DNA of 64,000 nucleotides, from positions 62,001-126,000 of IMG/VR virus record IMGVR_UViG_3300032294_002877; one strand, given 5' to 3'. Numbering within the stretch: the stretch's first letter is position 1; each line of letters starts with the position of its first letter. This stretch comes from a virus. Below, piece after piece: positions 1 through 7,750 of the stretch. The notes beneath the pieces are model-generated. The model made no database searches and was not told the origin of the DNA. It worked only from the letters and a program-made list of their open reading frames with translations. The position numbers and the translations under genes are program-made.

Positions 1-662
1 AGGAAGAAAACCGTAAGAACGGCAGCAATTATTACTATAACAGACTCCCGTCAACAGATAAACAGTTTTTGTTTCACGCTTTAAACCTGTTTGGACTCAA
101 GTATGCCGATTACATTAAAAACGATAAGTTGGTCAAGGCTCTTGACGATACTATGCTGATTGAGTTCTTTGCCGAGACTGTTCATTGTTCAGTGTTTAAT
201 ATTCGCAAGTTCTCAGAGTCAGACTACTTTGATCACATGAATAAGATATTCCAGGCTAACGGTATGTCTAGTATTAATAGCAAAGATATTAGAGACACTA
301 CCGTGGCGTATGGACATCTGATTGGTATCTGTAATAACTTGTATAAAACATCCGATACCGATAATGCTAAGGAGTATATCTCTCTTATCAAGCCATCAAT
401 TGATACGAAGTATACTCTGCCTAAGATCAGTGAGATTCGTGATAGTATTCGCAATGAACTAGATAAGAATCCTATGCTGAAGTTTATCATATCCACAAAT
501 CTTAGAGCATCAAGTATTAGGGATCTTGTTGTATCCAATCCTATTAGCCAACTTCATAGTGATGGATATTGGGGGAATAGATCGGAGGATAAATGGTATA
601 CTGCTATGGATAACAATATGGTCGATTTGTTCAGGGTTCAATTGAGTAGTTTGATCAAGTGA
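1..662 (+). CDS. C-terminal part of an unknown protein, possibly rIIA-like (5' truncated)
   Basis: The reading frame is open from the first bases of the window to a TGA at 660-662, so this is the C-terminal ~219 residues of a longer protein. The TTG at 69 is only an internal codon, because in-frame sense codons continue upstream of it. I see no catalytic motif; the part visible is mixed and mostly helical, with a run near NRLPSTDKQFLFHALNLF. It ends 75 bp before an rIIB-like gene. In T4-type phages rIIA lies directly upstream of rIIB, so an rIIA-like membrane-integrity protein is a positional guess only. The ATPase domain that would settle this lies outside the window. Confidence 0.75.
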   Translation, partial: EENRKNGSNYYYNRLPSTDKQFLFHALNLFGLKYADYIKNDKLVKALDDTMLIEFFAETVHCSVFNIRKFSESDYFDHMNKIFQANGMSSINSKDIRDTTVAYGHLIGICNNLYKTSDTDNAKEYISLIKPSIDTKYTLPKISEIRDSIRNELDKNPMLKFIISTNLRASSIRDLVVSNPISQLHSDGYWGNRSEDKWYTAMDNNMVDLFRVQLSSLIK

Positions 663-666
663 GAAC

Positions 667-694
667 TTGACAAGTCTGCTGGTTGTTGTAGAAT
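667..694 (+). promoter_or_regulatory. Sigma70-type promoter for rIIB-like gene
   Basis: A perfect -35 TTGACA (667-672), a 16-nt spacer and -10 TAGAAT (689-694) are followed by ATG-like bases (TAGAATATG). The region lies just after the upstream stop and before the strong AAGGAG Shine-Dalgarno (724-729) of the rIIB-like gene. It shares the TAnnATATG core with promoters at 16430, 24564 and 49277. Confidence 0.75.
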
Positions 695-736
695 ATGCTA
701 ATCACAGGTATCGAAATCACACTAAGGAGATGAAAA

Positions 737-1621
737 ATGGCCGTTCCGTTTATGTTTGTTGATGGTAATTTGACTCTGGTTCTTAATAATAGAACCTATC
801 AGGTTTTGCCGGATCATATTAATTATAAGATGATTCTGCAAGTGCTTCCGACTGCAACTTCAGAAGAGTTGCTGGAAATTGTGGATATTGAAAAGGCTGT
901 TTCGGTTTATTCCGATGGTCAGGTAGAAATTAAGAATGGTCAGGTTATGTATGCTGGCGAAGTTGTTCATGGCAGCATCAGCAAGCGTATTCTGGAGTTT
1001 ATGAGTAAGGGTCTGCCTTTCCAGCCCCTCGTTAACTTCCTCAATAATCTGATGGAGAATCCTAGTATGCAAAGCCAGAAGGAACTATATGATTTCCTTG
1101 AGCATGAGAATCTGCCTATTACTGAGGATGGACATTTCTTGGCATACAAGGCTGTTCGCGGTGACTATAAAGACAAGTATCGCGGAGTATTTGATAATAG
1201 GGTTGGTCAAGTTGTTACCATGCAACGTGCAAAGGTTGATGATAATCGTAGCGTAGGATGTTCTCAGGGTCTTCATGCTGGGGCATTAAACTATGTTGCT
1301 GGTTACGGTAGCGTTGAGCATGGTGATCGTATTGTGATCGTCAAGATTAATCCGCGTGATGTTGTGAGTGTTCCTAGCGATTGTAATTGCGAGAAACTTC
1401 GCACCTGTCGTTATGAAGTTGTTGGCGAGTACCAAGGTGAACTAAAAAAGCCATTGTACTCGTCTAACTTTAATGAGGACTCGTATGAGGACGATGAGGA
1501 CGATTATGATCGTGAATACGATTGGGGATGGAATGAAGATGAGGATGAAGAAGATGAGAATTTTGATGCGTATGCCGATGAAGATGAAGACGATTATGAC
1601 CCAGATGGATTTTACAACTAA
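737..1621 (+). CDS. rIIB: rIIB-like protein
   Basis: This 294-residue protein resembles phage rIIB proteins, the partner of rIIA in T4 lysis inhibition and exclusion phenotypes. The family signature runs from about residue 119 to 230: a FLEHENLPITEDGHFLAYK segment (120-138), CSQGLHAG (175-182), VKINPRDVVSVP (202-213) and a closing YEVVGEY. The last ~50 residues are almost all Asp, Glu and Tyr, an acidic disordered tail. The start is set by AAGGAG 8 nt upstream. It has its own promoter at 667-694 and possibly a terminator at 1658-1685. Its base and codon use (AAG, CTG, CGT) is more GC-rich than genes after 2.9 kb, suggesting strong early expression. The biochemical role of the family is unresolved. 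Confidence 0.8.
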   Translation: MAVPFMFVDGNLTLVLNNRTYQVLPDHINYKMILQVLPTATSEELLEIVDIEKAVSVYSDGQVEIKNGQVMYAGEVVHGSISKRILEFMSKGLPFQPLVNFLNNLMENPSMQSQKELYDFLEHENLPITEDGHFLAYKAVRGDYKDKYRGVFDNRVGQVVTMQRAKVDDNRSVGCSQGLHAGALNYVAGYGSVEHGDRIVIVKINPRDVVSVPSDCNCEKLRTCRYEVVGEYQGELKKPLYSSNFNEDSYEDDEDDYDREYDWGWNEDEDEEDENFDAYADEDEDDYDPDGFYN

Positions 1622-1630
1622 ATAAACTTT

Positions 1631-1681
1631 GGGGTAGTCTGGTGACTGGAGCGATCCGGTGGTTCGATTCCGCCGCCTCTT
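1631..1681 (+). ncRNA. tRNA-like miniature cloverleaf / possible terminator
   Basis: The bases can fold into a four-way junction with no unpaired junction bases: closing stem GGGGT/GCCTC (1631-1635 with 1675-1679, including two G-T pairs), AGTC-TGGT-GACT (1636-1647), GGA-GCGA-TCC (1648-1657) and a canonical T-arm GGTGG-TTCGATT-CCGCC (1658-1674). At 49 nt it is too short for a normal tRNA and the middle loop has no seven-base anticodon loop. A T-run follows (1680-1685), so the last arm may instead work as a terminator for rIIB. A decayed tRNA is the third option. Only the T-arm is convincing on its own. Confidence 0.4.
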
Positions 1682-1712
1682 TTTGATGCCGATTATGATG
1701 ATAATGTTTATT

Positions 1713-1725
1713 GTCCCGGTATCTT
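1713..1725 (+). repeat. 13-bp GTCCCGGTATCTT motif, copy 1
   Basis: This GC-rich 13-mer in the leader of the primase-like gene recurs exactly at 24575-24587, where it overlaps the spacer and -10 of a promoter. A purine-rich SD-like stretch follows each copy (TAGGAAAG here, GTAAGGAAC there). Confidence 0.5.
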
Positions 1726-1735
1726 CATAGGAAAG

Positions 1736-2857
1736 ATGAAGGAAGTAGTTATGTTTAATGATGTTTTGGACTTTAATCCCTTCGATAAGAATAACGATGT
1801 CTATAATAGAAGATATGCTAATAGAAGATGTGATTTTCTAAACGCTTTCAAACAAAGCCATATTTATTGCTATAATGGTAATCCTCGCAAGAAGATCAGC
1901 AGTATGAATCATACTAATGATGCTAATGAGGCTATTGATGCGAATAGAGATAAGGGTGCTGACGTTTATTTTTATGTAAATGGTGGTCGCAAACTGTACG
2001 CTATCAAACAGTTTACTTGTTGCTTTTGCGATATGGATGCTGGTCGTGATGATCAGGGCAAGTATTTTAAGCCCAGCGTTGTAATGACCAAGAAGAAGCA
2101 GTTCCTAAAGAAGATTAATGAATTTTCGGTAAAGCCTAGTTGGGTTATTGATACTCGTAATGGGTATCAGTGCTACTGGATTTTTGACGATGCTAGTCGC
2201 AAGATTGTTGGTGGAAATAAAACATTTTGGAACGGTCTACAGAAGAAACTGGTAAATTACTTTGGTGGTGATCCAAGGGCTATCAAGCCGAATCAGATTT
2301 ATCGTGTTCCTTATACTTGGTGGCGTAAAGGTTGGGAGGGCAAGGCTCCATACTTTACTAGTATTCTTCCCGGTAGCACTGGCGCTCCAATAAATGTTGC
2401 TGATCTTAAAGCGGCACTTACTGGTCAACCAGCAACGCTACAGATCATTCCTGAAAAATGTAGTGATGAATGGTATAAGGGATATGCCAAGGCTTATAAG
2501 CAGTCTGATATTACGGGCGTTCCAGTATCAGCAAATGTTGCTGCTGATATTCTGAATTCTATGCAGACATTAAATGCTAAAGCAAAAGCGTTTTGTAATT
2601 ATGCCGGAGATGAAGATGACGATGTTGAGGTTGCTCACGGTGATCCGATGCCGGTGTATGCTGGTCGCGTGAGCGAACCGGAGTCGATCCCTGACGAGGA
2701 TTTAAATCTTGACGGCCAGCAGACACGACTCTTAAAAACGGTGGTCGAGTTCCTAAACCAAGTGAGTACACCACTCTACTTTAGTAATAATCGATTCCTA
2801 AGTAGTGCGGCCAAAGACTTGGCTAATCAGATCAGCGACAAGTTTTGCATAGGCTAA
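1736..2857 (+). CDS. AEP/RepB-type primase-like protein
   Basis: The central part resembles archaeo-eukaryotic primase domains of the RepB-primase type: FCDMDAG (97-103) gives the two metal-binding Asp, KPSWVIDTRNGYQCYW (133-148) matches the segment that normally reads sxHvYW, and GGDPRAIKPNQIYRVP (177-192) matches the third conserved block. The usual His of the second motif is Gln here, so activity may be altered. The C-terminal ~170 residues are not recognised. Two starts are possible: ATG 1736 preceded by AGGAAAG, or ATG 1751 preceded by AAGGAA with good spacing. A likely role is primer synthesis, but a DnaG-like primase is also encoded at 59.9 kb. It shares the GC-richer codon use of its upstream neighbour. 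Confidence 0.55.
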   Translation: MKEVVMFNDVLDFNPFDKNNDVYNRRYANRRCDFLNAFKQSHIYCYNGNPRKKISSMNHTNDANEAIDANRDKGADVYFYVNGGRKLYAIKQFTCCFCDMDAGRDDQGKYFKPSVVMTKKKQFLKKINEFSVKPSWVIDTRNGYQCYWIFDDASRKIVGGNKTFWNGLQKKLVNYFGGDPRAIKPNQIYRVPYTWWRKGWEGKAPYFTSILPGSTGAPINVADLKAALTGQPATLQIIPEKCSDEWYKGYAKAYKQSDITGVPVSANVAADILNSMQTLNAKAKAFCNYAGDEDDDVEVAHGDPMPVYAGRVSEPESIPDEDLNLDGQQTRLLKTVVEFLNQVSTPLYFSNNRFLSSAAKDLANQISDKFCIG

Positions 2858-2859
2858 AG

Positions 2860-3288
2860 ATGAATGATCCATATGACGATGAGCCATACAACGATTATGA
2901 TGACTATGATGATAGTCACGACTATGATTACAGTCAGTCAGATTGGAAAAAGTTTTATTTCAAATTTGACATTAATCCATACGGATCATTATCAGATTGG
3001 TTCAAAAAAATGATGGAGGATTTGATAAACTATAAAACGCCAACTCTTCCAGAGGGTTTTTCTCCTGTTTCGTTTCCTGTGAATGATTTGTTTTCCCAAT
3101 ATACAGCGAGTGGGAGCAATCCCCTCCTGTATTTGGGGAACAATCATTACAATGAGCCGATATGGAAGAAGAAAGATTTTATCCAAGACAAACTAGGAAT
3201 AGCGTATGTTTTACATTTACAGAGTAATGCTGGGCATTTTATTAGTCAGCCGAGATATTATAAAGGGCTTTTTGACATACTTAATTAG
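2860..3288 (+). CDS. Hypothetical protein with Asp/Tyr-rich N-terminus
   Basis: The protein has 142 residues from ATG 2860, two bases after the upstream stop; the in-frame codon at 2845 overlaps the previous gene and is less likely. The first ~27 residues are almost only Asp and Tyr, an acidic low-complexity segment like the rIIB tail. The rest has aromatic residues and no motif I recognise. It ends in TAG, showing TAG works as a stop in this genome. Base composition drops to the AT-rich level typical of the rest of the window here. Confidence 0.65.
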   Translation: MNDPYDDEPYNDYDDYDDSHDYDYSQSDWKKFYFKFDINPYGSLSDWFKKMMEDLINYKTPTLPEGFSPVSFPVNDLFSQYTASGSNPLLYLGNNHYNEPIWKKKDFIQDKLGIAYVLHLQSNAGHFISQPRYYKGLFDILN

Positions 3289-3296
3289 GTTTGTAT

Positions 3297-3734
3297 ATGA
3301 ATAAAGATAACTGGTATATAGTAGATGATATAGATGAATTTGTTTTATCCACAAGAAAATTGATCTACAACCATTTTGGCAAAGAAAAATCTAATCAGTC
3401 TAAATTTGATTCTCTTATGCTAACAGAGATTAATCCAGACGAACAAGAAGAATTTGATCAAGTCTTAACTCAAGAAGAATCTTTGCTAATAGCAAAAAAT
3501 ATTTTGAAAAAACAAACGCATAAAAAAAGCAATGAAGTAAGATATTTGGTTTCTGATAATCTCTACCGTGATATGGTAGAAAGTTTGAATGATCGTATGG
3601 TTAGTAATATATTGAATAGTTTAGTTAATAAGGGATACTTAGAAAGTGGATACGATGCCGAATCAAACGATTTCGTATTTTGGATAAAAGAAGACCAAGA
3701 TGAGCAAAATAAAGAAAAACCAGAAACCGATTGA
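3297..3734 (+). CDS. Hypothetical protein
   Basis: A 145-residue, acidic protein from ATG 3297 (a TTG at 3291 is also in frame). The middle (about 95-135) reads like a winged-helix: helix with MVESLNDRMVSNILNSL, then NKGYLESGYDAES as a possible beta wing. This suggests a small DNA-binding or regulatory role, but only weakly. Its 3' end overlaps the next gene by 35 bp, which indicates translational coupling within the RuvA-like/RuvB operon. Confidence 0.6.
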   Translation: MNKDNWYIVDDIDEFVLSTRKLIYNHFGKEKSNQSKFDSLMLTEINPDEQEEFDQVLTQEESLLIAKNILKKQTHKKSNEVRYLVSDNLYRDMVESLNDRMVSNILNSLVNKGYLESGYDAESNDFVFWIKEDQDEQNKEKPETD

Positions 3735-4059
3735 ATACGACATTCATCTAAAATATAAATGCAAAAACTGCTGTCAAGACCACTGGCTATCTTTTAACGA
3801 AGCATCTACAAAAAATTTCAAAATTGTTTGTTATTGTGGTAATGTTTTTGGAGTTAAAAGAGTAAGTAAATGCAAAATAATCTATACTAAATCAAACACA
3901 GTTAATAGTAAAATCATAAAATCATGCCTAAGTGTTTTATTAGGCTATGGCTATGATAAGGAGAGATCAGAACAAATCATTAGAGAAATATTATCGGCTT
4001 CACCAGAAATAAAACTTGCGGACTTAATAAAAAAATCTTTGGTAAAACTTGGAGAATAA
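3700..4059 (+). CDS. Zinc-ribbon protein with RuvA domain III-like C-terminus
   Basis: The 119-residue protein has two parts. The N-terminal part is a zinc ribbon with Cys at about 21, 24, 44 and 46 (CKNCC ... CYCG). The C-terminal ~47 residues (72-118) resemble domain III of RuvA, the flexible UBA-like module that binds and activates the RuvB motor: LLGYGYDKERSEQIIREI followed by LADLIKKSLVKLGE. The Holliday-junction-binding domains I and II of RuvA are absent. The gene ends one base before the ATG of ruvB. I infer an adaptor that recruits or activates RuvB through a different DNA-binding module. Confidence 0.55.
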   Translation: MSKIKKNQKPIEYDIHLKYKCKNCCQDHWLSFNEASTKNFKIVCYCGNVFGVKRVSKCKIIYTKSNTVNSKIIKSCLSVLLGYGYDKERSEQIIREILSASPEIKLADLIKKSLVKLGE

Positions 4060-4060
4060 A

Positions 4061-4975
4061 ATGGCAACGAATTTTCGACCCTCTTGCTTTAGCGATATAG
4101 TTGGACAAACAGAATCTATTAACAGACTCAAAATCATAACATACGGATGCAAAATGTCCGATGGTGTTATGCCACATATTCTAATTGATGGGCCTCCAGG
4201 TCTTGGTAAAACAACAATAGCAAGTGCTATTGCTAATGAGTTAAATGTTAATCTGTATACGATTAATGCTGCTAATATTAGAGCAATCAAAAATATTCTC
4301 CCATATATCATGGGTTTATCTCCACGATCAGTTTTATTTATAGATGAAATTCATAGACTACCAAAGATTGTCGAAGAATTTTTGTATCCCATCATGGAAG
4401 ATTTTGTATTAAATATTACTGTAAAAAATGAGGAAGATAAAGACGTTCCAGAAAAAATTGATATTCCTCAGTTTACTCTGGTAGGAGCAACAACAAGCGG
4501 TGGAACTTTAAGCCAGCCTTTCTATGATAGATTTACTATCAAAGAACATTTGAGTTTCTATAAAGACGAAGAATTAGCTAAACTTGCCCGGTTGAACGCA
4601 AATAGACTCGGACTAATTGTTTCTGACGAGGACTTATTAGAAATAGCAAGAAGAAGCAAAGGAACGCCACGAATTCTAAATGCCAGACTACAATGGTATA
4701 AAAATTTTACCGCCTATCATAGTGGTAAAACTATAACAGTAGAGGAGGTATTTAATAGTCAAGGCATCGACAAGGATGGTCTGGATAATTATGATAGATT
4801 ATATCTACAAATTTTACATAAAGCCAAGGGAAGTCCTCTTGGATTAAAGAGTATATCATCAATGACAGGTATAGCAATAGACACAATTGAAAACAGTATT
4901 GAGCCGTTTCTTTTGAGAAAAGGATTTGTTCAAAGGACACAAAAGGGAAGGATTATAGGTTCATATAAGATATGA
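4061..4975 (+). CDS. ruvB: RuvB-like Holliday junction branch-migration ATPase
   Basis: A 304-residue AAA+ motor closely following bacterial RuvB. Walker A is GPPGLGKTT (44-52), Walker B is FIDEIHRL (93-100), VEEFLYPIMEDF follows, sensor 1 lies in FTLVGATTSGG (~142-152) and the sensor 2 region reads KGTPRILNARL. The C-terminal winged helix with IENSIEPFLLRKGF and RTQKGR matches the RuvB DNA-binding domain. RuvB drives branch migration of Holliday junctions together with RuvA. Start ATG 4061 has GGAG upstream. The preceding gene supplies a RuvA domain III-like module. A complete RuvB in a phage is uncommon; RuvC-type resolvases are the usual phage acquisition, and none is seen here. Confidence 0.9.
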   Translation: MATNFRPSCFSDIVGQTESINRLKIITYGCKMSDGVMPHILIDGPPGLGKTTIASAIANELNVNLYTINAANIRAIKNILPYIMGLSPRSVLFIDEIHRLPKIVEEFLYPIMEDFVLNITVKNEEDKDVPEKIDIPQFTLVGATTSGGTLSQPFYDRFTIKEHLSFYKDEELAKLARLNANRLGLIVSDEDLLEIARRSKGTPRILNARLQWYKNFTAYHSGKTITVEEVFNSQGIDKDGLDNYDRLYLQILHKAKGSPLGLKSISSMTGIAIDTIENSIEPFLLRKGFVQRTQKGRIIGSYKI

Positions 4976-5361
4976 AATACAAGACATGGATTGTTGCATT
5001 ATTTTTTATTTTTTGTACAACTATATCACTAGCAGACAATAAATTTCCTATTTTTGTTGATAGTTTGTTGGATGCTATTGTAGAATCAGAAAATTCTAAA
5101 AAAGATGTGCTGCTAATCTTTAGTGCTGACTGGTGTAAGTTTTGCAGAGTAATGAAGAAAGATATAGATAATAATATACGTGATTTAAACGGTATAATTA
5201 TTAGTTATGTGGATGTTGATAAAGATCCAGAACTAGCAAAAGAATTTAAAGTCAAACAGTTACCGGATTACATAATACTAAGGAATAAGATAGAGATAAA
5301 AAGAAAAGTAGGATACAAAAATTTTGAAACTTTTAAACGATGGTTAAAAGATAATGATTAA
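4972..5361 (+). CDS. Secreted thioredoxin-fold protein
   Basis: A 129-residue protein with an N-terminal signal peptide (about 1-22; YKTWIVALFFIFCTTISLAD) followed by a thioredoxin fold. The redox motif is WCKFC (54-58) and the cis-proline loop is QLPDYII near residue 97. It resembles short periplasmic thioredoxin-like proteins (thioredoxin_7/DsbD-gamma type) that reduce or rearrange disulfides. Its ATG overlaps the ruvB stop (ATGA). Nearby secreted Cys-rich proteases could be clients; that is inference from neighbourhood. Confidence 0.8.
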   Translation: MKYKTWIVALFFIFCTTISLADNKFPIFVDSLLDAIVESENSKKDVLLIFSADWCKFCRVMKKDIDNNIRDLNGIIISYVDVDKDPELAKEFKVKQLPDYIILRNKIEIKRKVGYKNFETFKRWLKDND

Positions 5362-5659
5362 AGAATCAGTATTTATAGTTTTTTCTATATGTGTAATGGC
5401 ATTATTTTTTCTGGTAGGCTATACTCTAGGGAGAATGTCAGCAAACTATGGTGTATATGATGGTGATATTAAATCGTCAATAGTTGATAACAGTAAGAAA
5501 AAACAACAAAAGAACAATATAACAATTGACGACACTAAATATGTTGTTGATATTAAAACGGATGATATTGAGAAAAAGTATCATTCATTAGGAGATAAAA
5601 AAACATCAACAGACAACATCAGTAGTTCTGTAGATAAACTCAAAAACTTAAAGAGGTAA
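5354..5659 (+). CDS. Small single-pass membrane protein
   Basis: The 101-residue protein has one hydrophobic segment (about 4-26, ending in a GYTLGRMSAN motif) followed by a Lys/Asp-rich hydrophilic tail. It overlaps the thioredoxin gene by 8 bp, so the two are probably co-translated. The tail has no motif I know. It may anchor a partner at the membrane, perhaps the thioredoxin or the following actin-like protein. Confidence 0.65.
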   Translation: MIKESVFIVFSICVMALFFLVGYTLGRMSANYGVYDGDIKSSIVDNSKKKQQKNNITIDDTKYVVDIKTDDIEKKYHSLGDKKTSTDNISSSVDKLKNLKR

Positions 5660-5664
5660 TAATT

Positions 5665-6669
5665 ATGGCAGGAAAAGGTTGTGACGTAGGCACTAGTTTT
5701 ATTGTTTTAGCAAAAGAAACACCTAATGGAATCGAATACAAAGATTTCCGTGATGCTTTTTATGTTATCAAGCCTACGACCCCAGTTTCTGTCAAGATGA
5801 TCGAAAAAGGATTAACAGGCAAAGTTTTTATCAAAGATACTGATGGATCATTTGTTCTTTTGGGCAAAGACGCTATAGAAAAAGCAGTGGAAAGAAACGA
5901 TAATGCTAAAAGACCAATGAAAAAAGGCGTTGTTTCCGCACAAGAAAAAGACGCAAAAAGAATATTAGCGTTTATTCTAAAAGAAGTTGCTGGCACAGCA
6001 TCAGAACCAAATGAGAAACTTATTTTTTGCGTACCAGCACAACCAGTAGATGTTGAAGATGATGATTTTGATATAGGCTATCATGAAGATGTATTAAAGT
6101 CTATATTCCAAGAATGTGGATATGATGCTAGAAGTATCAATGAAGCGGAAGCAATCTGTTATGCGGAACTGGAGGCTGAGGACTATACTGGAATTTCTGT
6201 ATCGGCAGGATCTGGTATGCAGAATGTCTGCGTTATGCTTAATGGTGAACCAACCGTAAAATTCAGCACCACTAAATCTGGAGATTTTATCGACAGAATG
6301 GCCGCTGTTGCAACAGGAGAAAAGGATACTGTAGTTCAAGCGGAGAAAGAGGGTGGTGAATTTGTTATTGGTCAACCTAATGATAATCCAGTATTAGCTG
6401 CCGTATCTGCATATTATGAAAGATTAATTGACTATACAACAAAACAATTAGCAGCATCATTAACAAATCATAAGTCTTTACCAAAATTTAAGCAACCATT
6501 AAGGATTGTGGTAGCCGGAGGAACATCATTAGCCAAAGGTTATGTTGAAATGTTTCATAAAAAATTATTAGAGAATAACTTCCCCTTACCTATTAAAGAA
6601 GTTGTTCATGCCGCTGATCCTTTACATGCGGTAGCAAAAGGCTGTTTAATAGCAGCTAAGATATTGTGA
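5665..6669 (+). CDS. Actin/ParM-like ATPase
   Basis: A 334-residue member of the actin/Hsp70/ParM ATPase superfamily. The phosphate-1 loop is GCDVGTS (5-11), phosphate-2 is VSAGSGMQNVCV (~179-190), and the adenosine motif is VVAGGTSLAKGY (~281-292). AEAICYAELE (~155-165) lies in the connecting region. Such proteins polymerise into filaments in plasmid and phage DNA segregation, or act as shape and positioning factors. AAGAGG precedes the ATG. No ParR-like adaptor is evident next to it. Filament formation by this protein is inferred, and an FtsA- or EutJ-like non-polymerising role is possible. Confidence 0.75.
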   Translation: MAGKGCDVGTSFIVLAKETPNGIEYKDFRDAFYVIKPTTPVSVKMIEKGLTGKVFIKDTDGSFVLLGKDAIEKAVERNDNAKRPMKKGVVSAQEKDAKRILAFILKEVAGTASEPNEKLIFCVPAQPVDVEDDDFDIGYHEDVLKSIFQECGYDARSINEAEAICYAELEAEDYTGISVSAGSGMQNVCVMLNGEPTVKFSTTKSGDFIDRMAAVATGEKDTVVQAEKEGGEFVIGQPNDNPVLAAVSAYYERLIDYTTKQLAASLTNHKSLPKFKQPLRIVVAGGTSLAKGYVEMFHKKLLENNFPLPIKEVVHAADPLHAVAKGCLIAAKIL

Positions 6670-6980
6670 TGTTTGGCATATTTAAACTAAGATATGCCAC
6701 AAGATCGCCTAAATGGTCAAAAGTTAGAGAAAACCATCTGAAAGAAAATCCACGCTGTTGTGCGTGCGGTAAAAATAAGAAGCTAGAAGTTCATCATATA
6801 GTTCCTGTGCATATTGATTCTTCCAGGGAACTTGATCCTAGCAATCTAGTCACACTATGTGCAGATCCTTGTCATATAGTATTTGGCCATTTATTAGACT
6901 TTAAAAGTTGGAATATTGATGTTATAAAAGATTGTGAGGTGTATTATAATAGAGTAAAAAATAAACCCTTTAAAAAATAA
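6669..6980 (+). CDS. HNH endonuclease
   Basis: A 103-residue HNH nuclease: CCACG forms the first zinc half, LEVHHIVPV carries the HH of the active site, NLVTLC gives the Asn, and PCHIVFGH the final His. The ATG overlaps the stop of the actin-like gene (TGATG). It could be a free-standing homing endonuclease or a packaging or repair nuclease; the size fits either. No intron or intein is seen next to it. Confidence 0.8.
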   Translation: MFGIFKLRYATRSPKWSKVRENHLKENPRCCACGKNKKLEVHHIVPVHIDSSRELDPSNLVTLCADPCHIVFGHLLDFKSWNIDVIKDCEVYYNRVKNKPFKK

Positions 6981-6991
6981 AAGGGATTTTG

Positions 6992-7750
6992 ATGAGATAC
7001 ATTTTAATTCTTATTATAACATTTTTTTGTTCTACTATATCAGCTGGAACAATTGATCCGTCAACTCCTCAACAAAAGTATCTTGAGTACGGAAAAAAAT
7101 TCAGATGCATAGCCAGACTGTGCGGTAAAGATCGTGCTGGAACAACGTATTGCGCATCTGCCGTCGCTATTAAACCAAACTGGTTCCTGACAGCGGCTCA
7201 TGTCGTTAAAGATATTGAAACGTGTCATATTACCATAGAAAACAGAGAGAAAATATGTGTAGATAAAATATATTGTCATAATAAATTTGATGATAATATT
7301 TTTGGATATAATGATATTGCTTTGGGATATGTAGCTCAAGGCTTAGATCTAGATTTTTATCCAGAATTATATACAGACAAGGATGAGACTGGTAAGATAT
7401 GTTCAATGTCTGGTTATGGTTTAACCGGTACGTTTCTAACTGGATCAAAAGATTCTGATTCTAATCGCAGAGCCGGGTCGAATATTATCGACGGGATACA
7501 AAAACAATTATTGATTTGCACACCATCTAAAAGTCACCAGAACTCTACAGAGCTAGAATTTCTTATTGCTAGTGGAGATAGTGGTGGCGGTTTATTTATT
7601 GATTCAAAATTAGCCGGAATTAATTCTTGCGTAATAGCCGCTGATCGTAAACCAGACTCATCATATACCGATGAGAGCGGACACACAAGAGTTAGTGAAC
7701 ATACTGAATGGATTAAATCTATTATAAATAGTAACTCAAATGAGAAATAA
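6992..7750 (+). CDS. Secreted trypsin-like serine protease
   Basis: The 252-residue protein begins with a signal peptide (1-18, MRYILILIITFFCSTISA). The chymotrypsin-fold triad is visible as His in TAAHVV (~70), Asp in NDIALG (~108) and Ser in SGDSGGG (~197). Several Cys flank these motifs and suggest disulfide bonds, consistent with export. ATG 6992 is preferred over the TTG at 6989; AAGGG lies upstream. It overlaps the following subtilisin gene by 11 bp, so two unrelated serine proteases are co-translated. The target is unknown: host surface proteins, virion maturation, or competing cells are all possible. Confidence 0.85.
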   Translation: MRYILILIITFFCSTISAGTIDPSTPQQKYLEYGKKFRCIARLCGKDRAGTTYCASAVAIKPNWFLTAAHVVKDIETCHITIENREKICVDKIYCHNKFDDNIFGYNDIALGYVAQGLDLDFYPELYTDKDETGKICSMSGYGLTGTFLTGSKDSDSNRRAGSNIIDGIQKQLLICTPSKSHQNSTELEFLIASGDSGGGLFIDSKLAGINSCVIAADRKPDSSYTDESGHTRVSEHTEWIKSIINSNSNEK

